The notes beneath the pieces were generated by a model. That model ran no database searches. It saw only the letters and a list, made by a program, of their open reading frames with translations, and was not told the origin of the DNA. From the NCBI RefSeq assembly GCF_003071345.1, contig NZ_QCYK01000003.1:310001-374000 (forward strand): DNA of 64,000 nt, read 5' to 3'. This stretch comes from Chitinophaga parva (GTDB taxonomy: Bacteria; Bacteroidota; Bacteroidia; Chitinophagales; Chitinophagaceae). The stretch's first letter is position 1, and each line of letters begins with the position of its first letter. Shown one piece after another: positions 32,239 through 40,391 of the stretch. Made by a program: the position numbers and the translations under genes.

Positions 32239-33777
32239 TTATAAAGCCACACCGCTGCCGGCGTTGATGTTATAGTAATATACCCCGTCTGCATCCGGGT
32301 ACACACCCTGGAGCTTCAGGCTGGGGCTCTTTTCCAGTGCGTGTTGCAGGTCGTCCACGGTGTTCACATTAGTGTTGCCGGCTTTCAGGATCACGAAGCC
32401 TTCTTTCATATTGGTCTGCTGTTGCAGGATGCCGGAGCCAATACCGTTCACCAGCACACCACCGGTTACACCCAGGCTGGCCGCATCTTTACGGTCCAGG
32501 GTGCGGAGGTCTGCGCCCAGTTTGTCCAGTACGGTGATCTTTACCACGTCCGTATTGCCGTTAATATTTTTCAGCTGTACGTTGCGGGTCACTTCTTTGC
32601 CGCTGTGGAGGTAGGTGATGCTGATCTTATCGCCGGGCTTAAAGCGGGCGATCTGTTCGGTCATTACCGGGCTGGAGGGGGTAGCTACACCATTTATCTT
32701 GGTGATCACGTCACCCTTCTGGATGCCTGCGGTGGCGGCGGCACTGTTGGCCAGCACCCCGGCTACCACTACGCCGTCTGCATTGCGGGAGATGCCGGCG
32801 CTGGCCAGCTGGTCATCGCTGAGCATGGCCAGGCGCGTGGGGTCCAGGTAATTAACGCCCAGGTAAGCGCGCTGTACGTTGCCGTATTTCAGCAGGTCAT
32901 TCACCACTTTCTTCACCAGGTTTACGGGGATGGCATAGGAGTAGCCGGCGTAAGAACCGGTGGGAGAGGCAATGGCAGAGTTGATACCTACCAGCTCACC
33001 ATTGGTATTGATCAGCGCACCGCCGGAGTTACCCTGGTTCACCGCGGCGTCTGTCTGGATAAAGGATTCGATGGCGGAATTGCGGCCGGCGCGGTTAATG
33101 CCGATGCTGCGGGCCTTGGCGCTTACGATACCCGCTGTGACCGTGGTTTCCAGGTTCAGGGGGTAGCCGATGGCCAGCACCCATTGGCCTACCTGCACAT
33201 CGTCAGAGTTGCCATAGAGCACATAGGGAAGATGTTCCGCATCAATTTTAATGAGGGCCAGGTCTGTACCGGCATCGGTGCCGATCACTTTGGCCTTGTA
33301 AGTTTTGTAGTTGTCGTTGAGGGTCACGGTGATCTCGTCTGCGCCGTCTACCACATGGTTGTTGGTCACGATGTAGCCATCGTCGGAGATGATCACACCG
33401 GAGCCGGAGGCCATCTGGCCGGGCGTGTAGTAACGGCCGCCGTTTTCTCCATCGCCGCCGTAATCGTCGCCGAAAAGGTCCTGCAGGATGCTGCGGCTGC
33501 GCTGCAGGTTACTGCTGATCTGGCGGGGATTGGTCTTGGTCTTGATGTGTACCACACCGGGTACCGCCACATGGGCCGCTTCTGTAAAATCTACCGGGCC
33601 CCCGGCGCTCACCTTGGTGCCGGGCATGTAGCTGGTGTAATTAACAGGAACAGCCTGCGAGCCGTTCTGATACTTGCCTGCCACGCGGGGTTGCATGTAT
33701 TTGCTGTATACAAATACGCTGGCCAGCGCGGTGGCTGCACTGATAAGGATAGTTGCCGCTATTTGTCTGAGTTTCAT
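32239..33777 (-). CDS. DegP/HtrA-type periplasmic serine protease (Do family)
   Basis: A 512-residue trypsin-fold protease for envelope protein quality control. A hydrophobic N-terminus (residues 7-25) serves as signal or anchor. The S1 domain spans about 65-290 with the triad H141 (VTNNHVVDGAD), D172 (GTDAGTDLALIKI) and S251 (NQGNSGGALINTNGEL). PDZ1 follows at about 300-395 (RAYLGVNYLDPT, IQKGDVITKINGV) and a divergent PDZ2 at about 415-500 (GVTGGVLVNGIGSGILQQQ). The long Gly/Asp-rich loop at 100-115 resembles the LA loop of Do proteases. It is transcribed alone, with a TATATTTG promoter element (33833-33840) upstream on the minus strand. Its convergent neighbour is the LytTR operon. Confidence 0.93.
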   Translation of the reverse strand: MKLRQIAATILISAATALASVFVYSKYMQPRVAGKYQNGSQAVPVNYTSYMPGTKVSAGGPVDFTEAAHVAVPGVVHIKTKTNPRQISSNLQRSRSILQDLFGDDYGGDGENGGRYYTPGQMASGSGVIISDDGYIVTNNHVVDGADEITVTLNDNYKTYKAKVIGTDAGTDLALIKIDAEHLPYVLYGNSDDVQVGQWVLAIGYPLNLETTVTAGIVSAKARSIGINRAGRNSAIESFIQTDAAVNQGNSGGALINTNGELVGINSAIASPTGSYAGYSYAIPVNLVKKVVNDLLKYGNVQRAYLGVNYLDPTRLAMLSDDQLASAGISRNADGVVVAGVLANSAAATAGIQKGDVITKINGVATPSSPVMTEQIARFKPGDKISITYLHSGKEVTRNVQLKNINGNTDVVKITVLDKLGADLRTLDRKDAASLGVTGGVLVNGIGSGILQQQTNMKEGFVILKAGNTNVNTVDDLQHALEKSPSLKLQGVYPDADGVYYYNINAGSGVAL

Positions 33778-33832
33778 ATGATGGAGTTGTTTTGTGCGAA
33801 GAAACGGGAAACAATCTGTATGCCTTTGAACC

Positions 33833-33840
33833 CAAATATA
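33833..33840 (-). promoter_or_regulatory. Candidate -7 promoter element of the HtrA-like gene
   Basis: TATATTTG on the minus strand matches TAnnTTTG, 56 bases before the ATG at 33777. No clear TTTG box upstream. Confidence 0.4.
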
Positions 33841-33958
33841 AAGGCTGAGTTTAATGCTTTGTTATCTCCTCTGTTTACTTTAACACATTTTTAGAGCAAA
33901 CGTTAAAAAAAATGGGAAAATTGTCCCGGTTGGTTGATTTATGGGGGCTTTATAACGA

Positions 33959-33990
33959 CAAAATGGCTGCCCCGGGGAACAGCCATTTGC
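33959..33990 (-). terminator. Hairpin at the end of the acyl-CoA reductase gene
   Basis: AAATGGCTG (33961-33969) pairs perfectly with CAGCCATTT (33980-33988) around a 10-base loop. On the minus strand only a short TTTTG follows, so termination strength is uncertain. It lies 22 bases past the stop at 34012. Confidence 0.6.
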
Positions 33991-34011
33991 CAAAATTTAT
34001 CTGTCAAAATA

Positions 34012-35001
34012 TCAGAGACCCGCCAGGAAATCCATGGTGTCCACGCCGTCGGCATAATCATCCAGCTTGGGATACTGGGCGGTGCCAAAGGGGGTAAGGC
34101 CTTTGCCTACAATGCATTGCAGGTGGTCATTGGCGGCCAGTTCCGCCTGCAGCACGGTAACATCGTCGTAGAAGCCGTAGTGCAGCACGCTTACAGCAGA
34201 GAACACGCTCTCCTGCTCATTGAGCAGGAGGGCGCCGGTGCTCATGTAAGGCGTATTGTTCAGCAGGAGCAGGGCCAGGTTGTAGTCGTAATTGTTCTTA
34301 TACTTGTGCAGGTCCGCCAGGTCATTGTACCGTTCCAGGGCCCTGATAAGGGGCTCAAAGTTATAGCCCTTTGGTACAAATACCTTGGTCACGTTGCGGC
34401 AGCCCAGGCCAAAGTACAGCATCACGTCGTCCGCCAGGAGGGAGAGCTCCCCGGGCGTCTCTTCACCGGTGAGCACCGCCACGGAAGTACGGTTGCGGCG
34501 GATGATATGGGGGTAGCGGCCAAAGTAATATTCAAAGTAACGGGAGGAGTTGTTGCTGCCGGTGGCAATGTAGGCGTCACAGCCTTTCAGCACCTCGGCG
34601 GTCTCCGTGTGGCCGGCCAGCTCCGGGTACCATTCCTCCAGCTTTTGCAGCAGGTGGGGCAGCAGGATATTGTCTTTAGACGACAGCTTGATACGGAGGC
34701 GGTGCCCGCTCAGGAAGCCGCACAGCCAGTCGTGGAAGGCTACCAGGGGAATATTACCGGCGGCTACAATGCCCAGGGTCTTGGGCGCCTGTGTTTCCGG
34801 GTATTTAGCCAGCCAGGCCTCCAGTGCACCGGCCTGCAGGAAATAGCGGCAGATATTTTGTATGGCCAGATCCGTGAAGGCGGGTGTGAACCACCCGTTG
34901 GCGTGCCCGGCCCGCCTTTTGGCGGTTTGCAGCGCCGGATCATCAGACTGCAGGTATTCTCCCAGGCGTACCAGGGCGGCTATTTTTTGAGATCTATCCA
35001 T
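34012..35001 (-). CDS. LuxC-like acyl-CoA reductase
   Basis: A 329-residue cytosolic protein of the acyl-CoA reductase (LuxC) family, which reduces fatty acyl-CoA to aldehyde in luminous bacteria. Features are VAAGNIPLVAFHDWLCGFLS (nucleotide-binding start), KLSSKDNILLPHL, YIATGSNNSSRYFEYYFG, and GLGCRNVTKVFVPKG with the expected catalytic Cys. No other lux genes are nearby, and in Bacteroidota the protein stands beside a ferredoxin, as here, where the ferredoxin is divergent at 35096. The physiological role is unknown and probably not bioluminescence. I start at the ATG at 35001; a TTG at 35004 would add one Met-like residue. The 94-base divergent gap is AT-rich. Confidence 0.88.
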   Translation of the reverse strand: MDRSQKIAALVRLGEYLQSDDPALQTAKRRAGHANGWFTPAFTDLAIQNICRYFLQAGALEAWLAKYPETQAPKTLGIVAAGNIPLVAFHDWLCGFLSGHRLRIKLSSKDNILLPHLLQKLEEWYPELAGHTETAEVLKGCDAYIATGSNNSSRYFEYYFGRYPHIIRRNRTSVAVLTGEETPGELSLLADDVMLYFGLGCRNVTKVFVPKGYNFEPLIRALERYNDLADLHKYKNNYDYNLALLLLNNTPYMSTGALLLNEQESVFSAVSVLHYGFYDDVTVLQAELAANDHLQCIVGKGLTPFGTAQYPKLDDYADGVDTMDFLAGL

Positions 35002-35042
35002 CAAACGATTTAAAAATTCAATTTTTTTAAATAGAGATATTC

Positions 35043-35050
35043 TATTTTTG
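35043..35050 (+). promoter_or_regulatory. Candidate -7 promoter element of the ferredoxin gene
   Basis: TATTTTTG matches TAnnTTTG and lies 45 bases before the ferredoxin ATG at 35096. The upstream sequence is a T/A run without a clear TTTG box. Confidence 0.4.
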
Positions 35051-35095
35051 TTGCAAAATTAATGGCTTACTACCTTAAACAAAAAAGTTTATATC

Positions 35096-35443
35096 ATGGC
35101 AATTAAGATCACCGACGAATGTATAAATTGCGGCGCCTGCGAGCCTGAATGTCCGAACAACGCAATTTATGAAGGCGGCGTGGAATGGGCTTTGGCCGAT
35201 GGTACCAGCGTTAAAGGTACCTTTACCCTGATGGACGGTACCACCATGGATGCCAACCAGCGCAATGCTCCGATTGCAGTAGATGCTTATTATATCGTTC
35301 CCAATAAATGTACAGAGTGCCAGGGTTTCCATGAAGAACCGCAGTGCGCGGCCGTTTGCCCGGTAGACTGCTGCGTACCTGACGAGATGTACCAGGAAAC
35401 CGTAGAGGCCCTGCTGGAAAAGAAAGCAGCCCTGCACGCATAA
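35096..35443 (+). CDS. 4Fe-4S dicluster ferredoxin
   Basis: A 115-residue soluble electron carrier. The first cluster motif is [12 protein letters not shown] (Cys 9, 12, 15 and 19). The second is divided: CTEC, then an insertion GFHEEPQ, then [10 protein letters not shown]. The insertion between the halves makes it the YfhL/bacterial two-cluster type with an extra loop. Residues 25-60 between the motifs form a Thr/Gly-rich hairpin ([19 protein letters not shown]) that is longer than in clostridial ferredoxins. It is divergent from the acyl-CoA reductase, a pairing I recall in other Bacteroidota, so it may donate electrons to or receive them from that pathway; this is inference. A terminator follows. 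Confidence 0.92.
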   Translation: MAIKITDECINCGACEPECPNNAIYEGGVEWALADGTSVKGTFTLMDGTTMDANQRNAPIAVDAYYIVPNKCTECQGFHEEPQCAAVCPVDCCVPDEMYQETVEALLEKKAALHA

Positions 35444-35486
35444 TTTTATCTGTCTGTACGTTTATACAGGAAGCAAATCATTTTGG

Positions 35487-35516
35487 AGTCCGGCCATGGC
35501 GCCGGACTTTTTTTAT
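35487..35516 (+). terminator. Terminator of the ferredoxin gene
   Basis: AGTCCGGC (35487-35494) pairs with GCCGGACT (35101-35108 of the same block, i.e. 35501-35508) around a six-base loop and is followed by seven or more T. Confidence 0.9.
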
Positions 35517-35599
35517 TACTTTACATCCCGCCACAAATACTTATACAGAATATTTAATACTTGGCACAATTAATTAACTTTACCCGCTTATAAACAGGT

Positions 35600-36592
35600 A
35601 TGAAAAAGAATATTGCGATAGTGGCCGGTGGCTATTCCGGTGAATTTGAGATCTCCGTACAAAGTGCGGCTACCATTGAAAAGAACCTCGATGCGGCCCA
35701 GTACAGCGTGTACACGATCGTGATCACCCACCAGGGCTGGACTTACAAGGCGGCTGATGGTGTTACCTATAACATTGACAAGAATGATTTTTCCCTGGCG
35801 CTGCCCTCCGGTAAAGTGAAGTTTGATGCCGTGTTCATCGGCATTCACGGTGCCCCGGGTGAAGACGGCCGCCTGCAGGGTTATTTTGATATGCTGGGTA
35901 TTCCCTACACCGGCTGTGGTGCGGTAACTTCCGCGGTTACTTTCAACAAAGCATTCTGCAATAAGATTGTGAAGGAACTGGGCATCGTGAATATTTCCAA
36001 ATCTGTGCACGCCCTGTACGACCAGCCCGATACCTGGAGCAATGTACTGGAACACCTGGCATTGCCCGTGTTTGTAAAACCGGCGGAAGGAGGCAGCAGC
36101 GTAGGCATGTCCAAGGTAAAAACGGCGGAAGAAATGCCCCAGGCGCTGGAAAAAGCGTTCCGGGAAGACAGCCAGGTGCTCATTGAAGAATTTATCAAGG
36201 GCCGGGAACTCACCATTGGCGTGTACCGCGGTGCAGATGGCAAGGTGACACCCCTGCCCATGACGGAAGTAGTGACCACCAAGGAATTCTTTGACTACGA
36301 AGCCAAGTACACACCCGGCAAAACCAATGAGATCACGCCTGCCCCGGTAAGCAGCGATATAACGGCGCTGGTGCAAAAAACAGCGGTGGCCCTGTACAAT
36401 AAACTGAACTGCAAAGGCATTATCCGTATAGATTTCATTTACCAGGAAGATGCCGGTAAATTATTTTTCCTGGAGGTGAATACCATGCCCGGCCAGTCTG
36501 AGAATAGCCTGGTGCCGCAACAGGTGCGCGCCGCCGGGATGACGCTTACCAAATTTTACGGCATAATATTGGAAGCGTGCATGAACAAATAA
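35600..36592 (+). CDS. ddl: D-alanine--D-alanine ligase
   Basis: Ddl joins two D-alanines with ATP for peptidoglycan precursors in the cytosol. The 330-residue length is standard. N-terminal residues AIVAGGYSGEFEISVQSA differ from the usual GGxSxEHxVS only by a Phe replacing His, a variant common in Bacteroidota. The ATP-grasp part shows IHGAPGEDGRLQGYFDMLGI, FVKPAEGGSSVGMSKV, VLIEEFIKGRELTIGVY and, at the end, FLEVNTMPGQSENSLVPQQ with the metal-binding Glu and Asn. The PASTA gene follows by 45 bases on the same strand and the rhodanese by a further 63, so the three may be cotranscribed. Confidence 0.96.
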   Translation: MKKNIAIVAGGYSGEFEISVQSAATIEKNLDAAQYSVYTIVITHQGWTYKAADGVTYNIDKNDFSLALPSGKVKFDAVFIGIHGAPGEDGRLQGYFDMLGIPYTGCGAVTSAVTFNKAFCNKIVKELGIVNISKSVHALYDQPDTWSNVLEHLALPVFVKPAEGGSSVGMSKVKTAEEMPQALEKAFREDSQVLIEEFIKGRELTIGVYRGADGKVTPLPMTEVVTTKEFFDYEAKYTPGKTNEITPAPVSSDITALVQKTAVALYNKLNCKGIIRIDFIYQEDAGKLFFLEVNTMPGQSENSLVPQQVRAAGMTLTKFYGIILEACMNK

Positions 36593-36637
36593 ATTGTATC
36601 CCTGGTTCCAATTATCACTCACTTATAAGTTTTTGCT

Positions 36638-37435
36638 GTGTTTGAATTTATTACCAAACGCTCTTTTTTCATTAACCTGCTGGCAGCCATCGTGCTGGTT
36701 TTCCTGCTGGCCTTTATTTTCTTCTCCACGCTGGGCATTATCACCCATCACGGCCAAACCATCCAGGTGCCCGATATCCGTGGCAAAAACCTGAAGGAAG
36801 CCTCCGCAATCCTGAGCAAGGCCGGTTTTGATGCGGTAGTGCGCGATTCCATCTATGCCGATACCCTTTCCCCCCTGGCCGTATACGACCAGGCCCCGGA
36901 AGGTGGCGCCGTGGAGAAAGTGGGCCGTACGGTATATCTTACCATTAACAAGACCGTGGCGCCCATGGTGGCCATGCCGGAACTGGTAGGCCTTACCTTC
37001 CGCAGTGCGCAGATGACGCTGGAAAGCCGCCGCCTTAAAGTGGGAGACACCAGCTACCAGCCGGACTTTGCGACTAACACCGTTCTGAAACAAATGCTGA
37101 ACCACAAGCCACTGAAGGCAGGCGCTGAAGTGCCGGAAGGCAGCGCCATAGACCTGGTGCTGAGCAGCGGCACCGGTAGCATTGAATATCCCGTTCCCAA
37201 CCTGGTAGGCCTTACCTACGCGGAAGCCCGAGAAGCCCTTACCGCCAGCAACCTGGGAATAGGCGTGGTACTGACCATGGGAGCCGTGAGCGATACCGCT
37301 GGCGCCTTCGTGGTAAGACAATCCCCTACGCAGGTAAATAACCTGGGGGATGCCAATACCGTACGTGCGGGGCAGGCCATTGACCTGTGGCTCAGTTCCT
37401 CCAAAGGTGCTGCAGACAGCACCGCTAAGCCCTAG
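36638..37435 (+). CDS. Standalone membrane-anchored PASTA-domain protein
   Basis: A 265-residue envelope protein. It starts with GTG at 36638 (the frame encodes FEFITKRSFFINLL directly after it); there is no in-frame ATG before the membrane segment. Residues about 8-35 form one transmembrane helix (FFINLLAAIVLVFLLAFIFF). Three PASTA units follow at about 42-105, 110-180 and 185-255, each with P-x-L/I-x-G and a final LxxSxG-type strand (VPDIRGKNLKEASAIL, MPELVGLTFRSAQMTLE, VPNLVGLTYAEAREALT). PASTA domains bind peptidoglycan fragments or beta-lactams in serine/threonine kinases and PBPs; here no kinase is attached. The position after ddl fits a cell-wall role. The C-terminal tail GAADSTAKP looks disordered. 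Confidence 0.9.
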   Translation: MFEFITKRSFFINLLAAIVLVFLLAFIFFSTLGIITHHGQTIQVPDIRGKNLKEASAILSKAGFDAVVRDSIYADTLSPLAVYDQAPEGGAVEKVGRTVYLTINKTVAPMVAMPELVGLTFRSAQMTLESRRLKVGDTSYQPDFATNTVLKQMLNHKPLKAGAEVPEGSAIDLVLSSGTGSIEYPVPNLVGLTYAEAREALTASNLGIGVVLTMGAVSDTAGAFVVRQSPTQVNNLGDANTVRAGQAIDLWLSSSKGAADSTAKP

Positions 37436-37498
37436 GCATTGGGCAGGTGCTGCAAAATGCTTACATTCGGTATCTGAAAAAATTTAAAACAAAGGACT

Positions 37499-37807
37499 AT
37501 GCAAGATATTACTGCCGCAGAACTGAAGGCCCGCATGGATGCCGGCGAAACCCTGCACATCGTTGACGTGCGTGAGCCGCACGAACATGAAGATTTCAAC
37601 ATCGGTGGCCTGTTGCTGCCCCTGGGCGACATCCGCAGCCTGCAAACAGAGCCCATCGACGACTGGAAAGAACAGGAAGTGATCGTTTACTGCCGCAGTG
37701 GCGGCCGTAGCGGCCAGGCCTGCATGGTGCTGGATAGCCTGGGCTTTACCAACACCAAGAACCTGGTGGGTGGTATGCTGAACTGGGAAAGCACCTTTGG
37801 TCGCTGA
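37499..37807 (+). CDS. Rhodanese-like domain protein
   Basis: A single-domain cytosolic rhodanese of 102 residues. The active-site loop VIVYCRSGGRSGQACMVL carries the sulfur-accepting Cys (near residue 64) and a loop of the CRSGGRS type found in sulfurtransferases related to GlpE and PspE. The opening ITAAELKARMDAGETLHIVD and the R-E-P-H-E-H element are typical. It may carry persulfide for thiolation or detoxification, but substrates cannot be read from the sequence. It is followed by a strong terminator shared with the converging membrane protein gene. Confidence 0.93.
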   Translation: MQDITAAELKARMDAGETLHIVDVREPHEHEDFNIGGLLLPLGDIRSLQTEPIDDWKEQEVIVYCRSGGRSGQACMVLDSLGFTNTKNLVGGMLNWESTFGR

Positions 37808-37837
37808 TTTCCAGGGTAACATCAAGATCTTATAAAA

Positions 37838-37871
37838 CAAAAAGCATCCGGCGCAGGCTGGATGCTTTTTG
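37838..37871. terminator. Bidirectional terminator between rhodanese and small membrane protein
   Basis: A 12-bp perfect stem (37838-37849 with 37860-37871, CAAAAAGCATCC/GGATGCTTTTTG) has a 10-base loop. The A and T arms lie inside the stem, which suits termination in both directions. Confidence 0.9.
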
Positions 37872-37895
37872 TTTATGGCGGTTTTAGCGTGAATA

Positions 37896-38180
37896 TCAGG
37901 AAAGGTTGCGCAGCAGGTACCACATGGTGCCCAGGGGCATGAGCATGCAAACCACTGCCATGGCAATGCAGTACAGGAACACGTCCTGCTCCATCAGCTT
38001 GCGGATGCGCAGGATCACGAAAACGCCGGCCAGGCCCACACTCAGCAGGGTGAAGCTGGTCATGATGCCCGCCCCGATGGTGGCGTTACTTTCGTTATAG
38101 CTGTTGAGCAATTTGTAAGCAACGGCCACGGCCACCGTTTCCACGATGGTGTAAATGGCCATCATTCTTGTATACTTCAT
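37896..38180 (-). CDS. Small hypothetical membrane protein
   Basis: A 94-residue protein that I do not recognise. Three hydrophobic segments are visible: residues about 8-25 (AIYTIVETVAVAVAYKLL), 36-58 (AGIMTSFTLLSVGLAGVFVIL) and 68-90 (FLYCIAMAVVCMLMPLGTMW). A basic loop (RIRKLMEQD) lies between the second and third. Such a three-helix inner-membrane protein occurs beside unrelated genes in Bacteroidota. It ends 25 bases from the bidirectional terminator and begins 40 bases from the ATP-grasp-like gene that precedes it on the same strand, so it could be the last gene of that operon. Confidence 0.65.
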   Translation of the reverse strand: MKYTRMMAIYTIVETVAVAVAYKLLNSYNESNATIGAGIMTSFTLLSVGLAGVFVILRIRKLMEQDVFLYCIAMAVVCMLMPLGTMWYLLRNLS

Positions 38181-38219
38181 AAGCGATGATTCAGTGGGCG
38201 CAAAGTTACGGGCCGTGTA

Positions 38220-39413
38220 TTACACTTCAAAAAATCCCGCGCTGCCACCTACCCAGGTATCCTGCGCATTAAAGTTCACGCCGATCATAGCCGATTTGCT
38301 GATGCGTACCAAACTGTGTACCAGTGCAGGTTTGGGAGCCCCATCGGGCCAGGCATACATAAGGCGGATCTCACACTTGGCGGGTCCGGTGGGTGTTTCA
38401 ATGGCGGGTGTATAAGCTACTTTGCGTTGCAGGATCCATTGGGATGGATCTTTGATATCCGCCACATGCTGTGGCGTTACATTGATAATAACACCCTGGC
38501 CTGCATAGCTGAAGAGGGGCTTCAGTACATAGTTTTCCAGGTCTGCGGGCAATGCGCTTACGGCGTGCAGGAAGCGGCTTTCCGGGATATACGCATGCTG
38601 CAGTAAAGGCAAGGTATATTTGCTGATGCGGTAAAACCAGTTAGGATGCGGTACCCAGGCTACCTCCAGGTCACCAAAAAGATGGGGGACGTTTTGCAGG
38701 AAAGCTTTTTGTTTTTCCAGGTCTTCAAAGATCACGCGGTTATAAATGCGCTTTACGCGGGTCTTTACACCATCACGGAGATAGAAGAGCTGGCGGTCTT
38801 CCTGTATGAGGTCCGACACACACACCGGGCGTATGCCCAGCTGGTTTTCCGTGGCCAGGAAATCAACGAGTGTTTTTTGTTGTTGGGGTTTTACTTCCAG
38901 CAGTATCACGTGCTCCGGCGCTTCACCGGCCAGGATGGTCTGTTGCAGGAAATCATAATAGCGCTGCGCATTCCAGCCGGGAGGGAAGTTGTCCGCACCG
39001 GCGGGCATGTCAAAGTGGGCGCGGAACTGCCGGCCCATTAATTCCTGGAAAGCAAACAGGCTGGGAAAGCCCTGCAACTCTATCAACTGGGGTTCCAGTT
39101 CACCGGCCGCATTACGGCAGGCAGCAAAATCAATGATGATAAAGTGGCTGTGCCCATTTTCGTTGGCCACGCGGAAACCCGCCGGGATGGCGCCTTCTGT
39201 GCGTTCCTTAAAATCGGGGCGCTGTATCACGGAGATAATATGATCCGCAGCATCCAGCATCTTATCCCGTAGTGTTTTAGGGATAAATACCGGTGTTTCC
39301 GCAATGCGGAACGGCGGGCGGGTGCGGCCTTCGGCGGCAATGCCGTTCAGGAAGGCCGCGTATTTTTCAGCGGTGAACTGTGCGTTGTAAGCAGCACGGA
39401 GTTGTGGGACCAT
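38220..39413 (-). CDS. ATP-grasp-like ligase, possibly circularly permuted type
   Basis: A 397-residue soluble protein, unnamed. Several blocks resemble ATP-grasp carboxylate-amine ligases: ELEPQLIELQGFPSLFAFQE (an acidic-Gln-Gly-Pro metal loop), LENYVLKPLFSYAGQGVIIN (a lysine before a small-residue loop, like the phosphate-binding K-x-x-x-G-x-G segment), WILQRKVAYTPAIET, and CEIRLMYAWPDGA near the end. The acidic loop precedes the lysine block, the reverse of the usual order, so a circularly permuted ATP-grasp fold like glutathionylspermidine synthase is likely. This is inference from motifs. It starts nine bases after the glutamine amidotransferase on the same strand, so the two are coupled. 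With YbdK and a second ATP-grasp gene upstream it suggests peptide-like amide formation. Substrates are unknown. Confidence 0.7.
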   Translation of the reverse strand: MVPQLRAAYNAQFTAEKYAAFLNGIAAEGRTRPPFRIAETPVFIPKTLRDKMLDAADHIISVIQRPDFKERTEGAIPAGFRVANENGHSHFIIIDFAACRNAAGELEPQLIELQGFPSLFAFQELMGRQFRAHFDMPAGADNFPPGWNAQRYYDFLQQTILAGEAPEHVILLEVKPQQQKTLVDFLATENQLGIRPVCVSDLIQEDRQLFYLRDGVKTRVKRIYNRVIFEDLEKQKAFLQNVPHLFGDLEVAWVPHPNWFYRISKYTLPLLQHAYIPESRFLHAVSALPADLENYVLKPLFSYAGQGVIINVTPQHVADIKDPSQWILQRKVAYTPAIETPTGPAKCEIRLMYAWPDGAPKPALVHSLVRISKSAMIGVNFNAQDTWVGGSAGFFEV

Positions 39414-39422
39414 ACGGATGCG

Positions 39423-40232
39423 TTAAACGTTCACCCCGGCAAAAGCCTCATCCAGGAAGGCCGGGATGAAGTGGTCGTGGGTAAACATGATCTTATCTGG
39501 ATCGTTGAGTTGTTCTATCATGCTGTCGTATTTCTCAGCACCATGCTCTTTCACTACATCCCAGCGTTTTTCAGGCTGTAGCAGGTATTTGCGCATGCCC
39601 GGTGCATCTGCCTCGGGATGGAATTGTGTGCCCAGGAAGTGTTCATTAAAGCGAATGGCCATGGTAGCACGTTCCAGCGCCACGTGGGGGCGTTCTTTTT
39701 CCAGGGCCAGTACTTTGGCGCCATGTTCCGCCAGCTTTGCCGCATTGATCGCTACCACCTGCCAGCTGCGGCTGTCTACGATGTAGAAAGGATCGGGCAG
39801 GGTCTGGAACACGGGCTCTGCCACCCCGGCTTCGGTCTTGTGTACGGGAAATACCCCAAAAGCGGGGGAGCGGCGCTTGCACACCTTGCCCAGCTCCCAC
39901 CTGCGGCACAGCAGTTGGAAAGAGTGGCAGATGAGCAGCATCTTCTTAGGTACGGCGGCGGTGGTATTGTATTCCAGCAACTGGTCTACCAGGCTGAAAT
40001 ACTTTTGTTCCCATTCACTGCCTTCACTGTCCAGCGGGCTGCCAGGCCCTCCCGTAGAGATATACAGGTCGAAAGAAAGATCTGCCATCTGGTTGTGCGT
40101 CCGCACGTCTAATTCAACTGTTTCCAGGGGAATGCCTTGCTGCTGGCTGTATTGCTGCAGTATTTCACGGATGCAGCGCATGCCTTCATTGGCTACGCCC
40201 TGGTACATGTCGAGGATTGCTATACGTTTCAT
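39423..40232 (-). CDS. Class-I glutamine amidotransferase-like protein
   Basis: A 269-residue protein of the class-I glutaminase fold. The nucleophile elbow is LLICHSFQLLC with C102; the usual C-x-G-x-Q has Ser instead of Gly but keeps Gln. The other two catalytic residues are H205 and E207 in GTQFHPEAD. The oxyanion GGPGSPLD follows YIST near residue 61. Such domains hydrolyse glutamine or gamma-glutamyl compounds and pass ammonia to a synthetase partner. The partner here is probably the ATP-grasp protein that begins nine bases after its stop. It could also cleave gamma-glutamyl peptides like PuuD. A long gap with repeats (40233-40391) separates it from the YbdK gene upstream. Confidence 0.85.
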   Translation of the reverse strand: MKRIAILDMYQGVANEGMRCIREILQQYSQQQGIPLETVELDVRTHNQMADLSFDLYISTGGPGSPLDSEGSEWEQKYFSLVDQLLEYNTTAAVPKKMLLICHSFQLLCRRWELGKVCKRRSPAFGVFPVHKTEAGVAEPVFQTLPDPFYIVDSRSWQVVAINAAKLAEHGAKVLALEKERPHVALERATMAIRFNEHFLGTQFHPEADAPGMRKYLLQPEKRWDVVKEHGAEKYDSMIEQLNDPDKIMFTHDHFIPAFLDEAFAGVNV

Positions 40233-40242
40233 GTTTAAATAG

Positions 40243-40383
40243 TACTAGGTCTTAGGTACCAGGTCTTAGGTACCTTTAAGAATTTTCAAGCAGCACAATA
40301 GCTGGCATCACACCTAGTTTATGTTAGTTTTAAAATTAAAATCTCATTGCCCGCAAAAGCCCGGTACCTCTAAGGCCTAAGAC
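40243..40383. repeat. CTAGGTCTTA repeat pair in the amidotransferase-YbdK gap
   Basis: 40243-40276 has two direct units of AGGTCTTAGGTACC. 40362-40383 holds a degenerate inverted unit (GGTACCTCTAAGGCCTAAGAC). The units resemble those at 20215-20259, and the pair encloses about 85 bases of AT-rich DNA. Confidence 0.5.
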
Positions 40384-40391
40384 AATTCCCA

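Noticed and set aside
32341..33894. Long plus-strand open frame across the HtrA-like gene
   Set aside because: Antisense to a protease whose triad and PDZ domains are clear on the minus strand.
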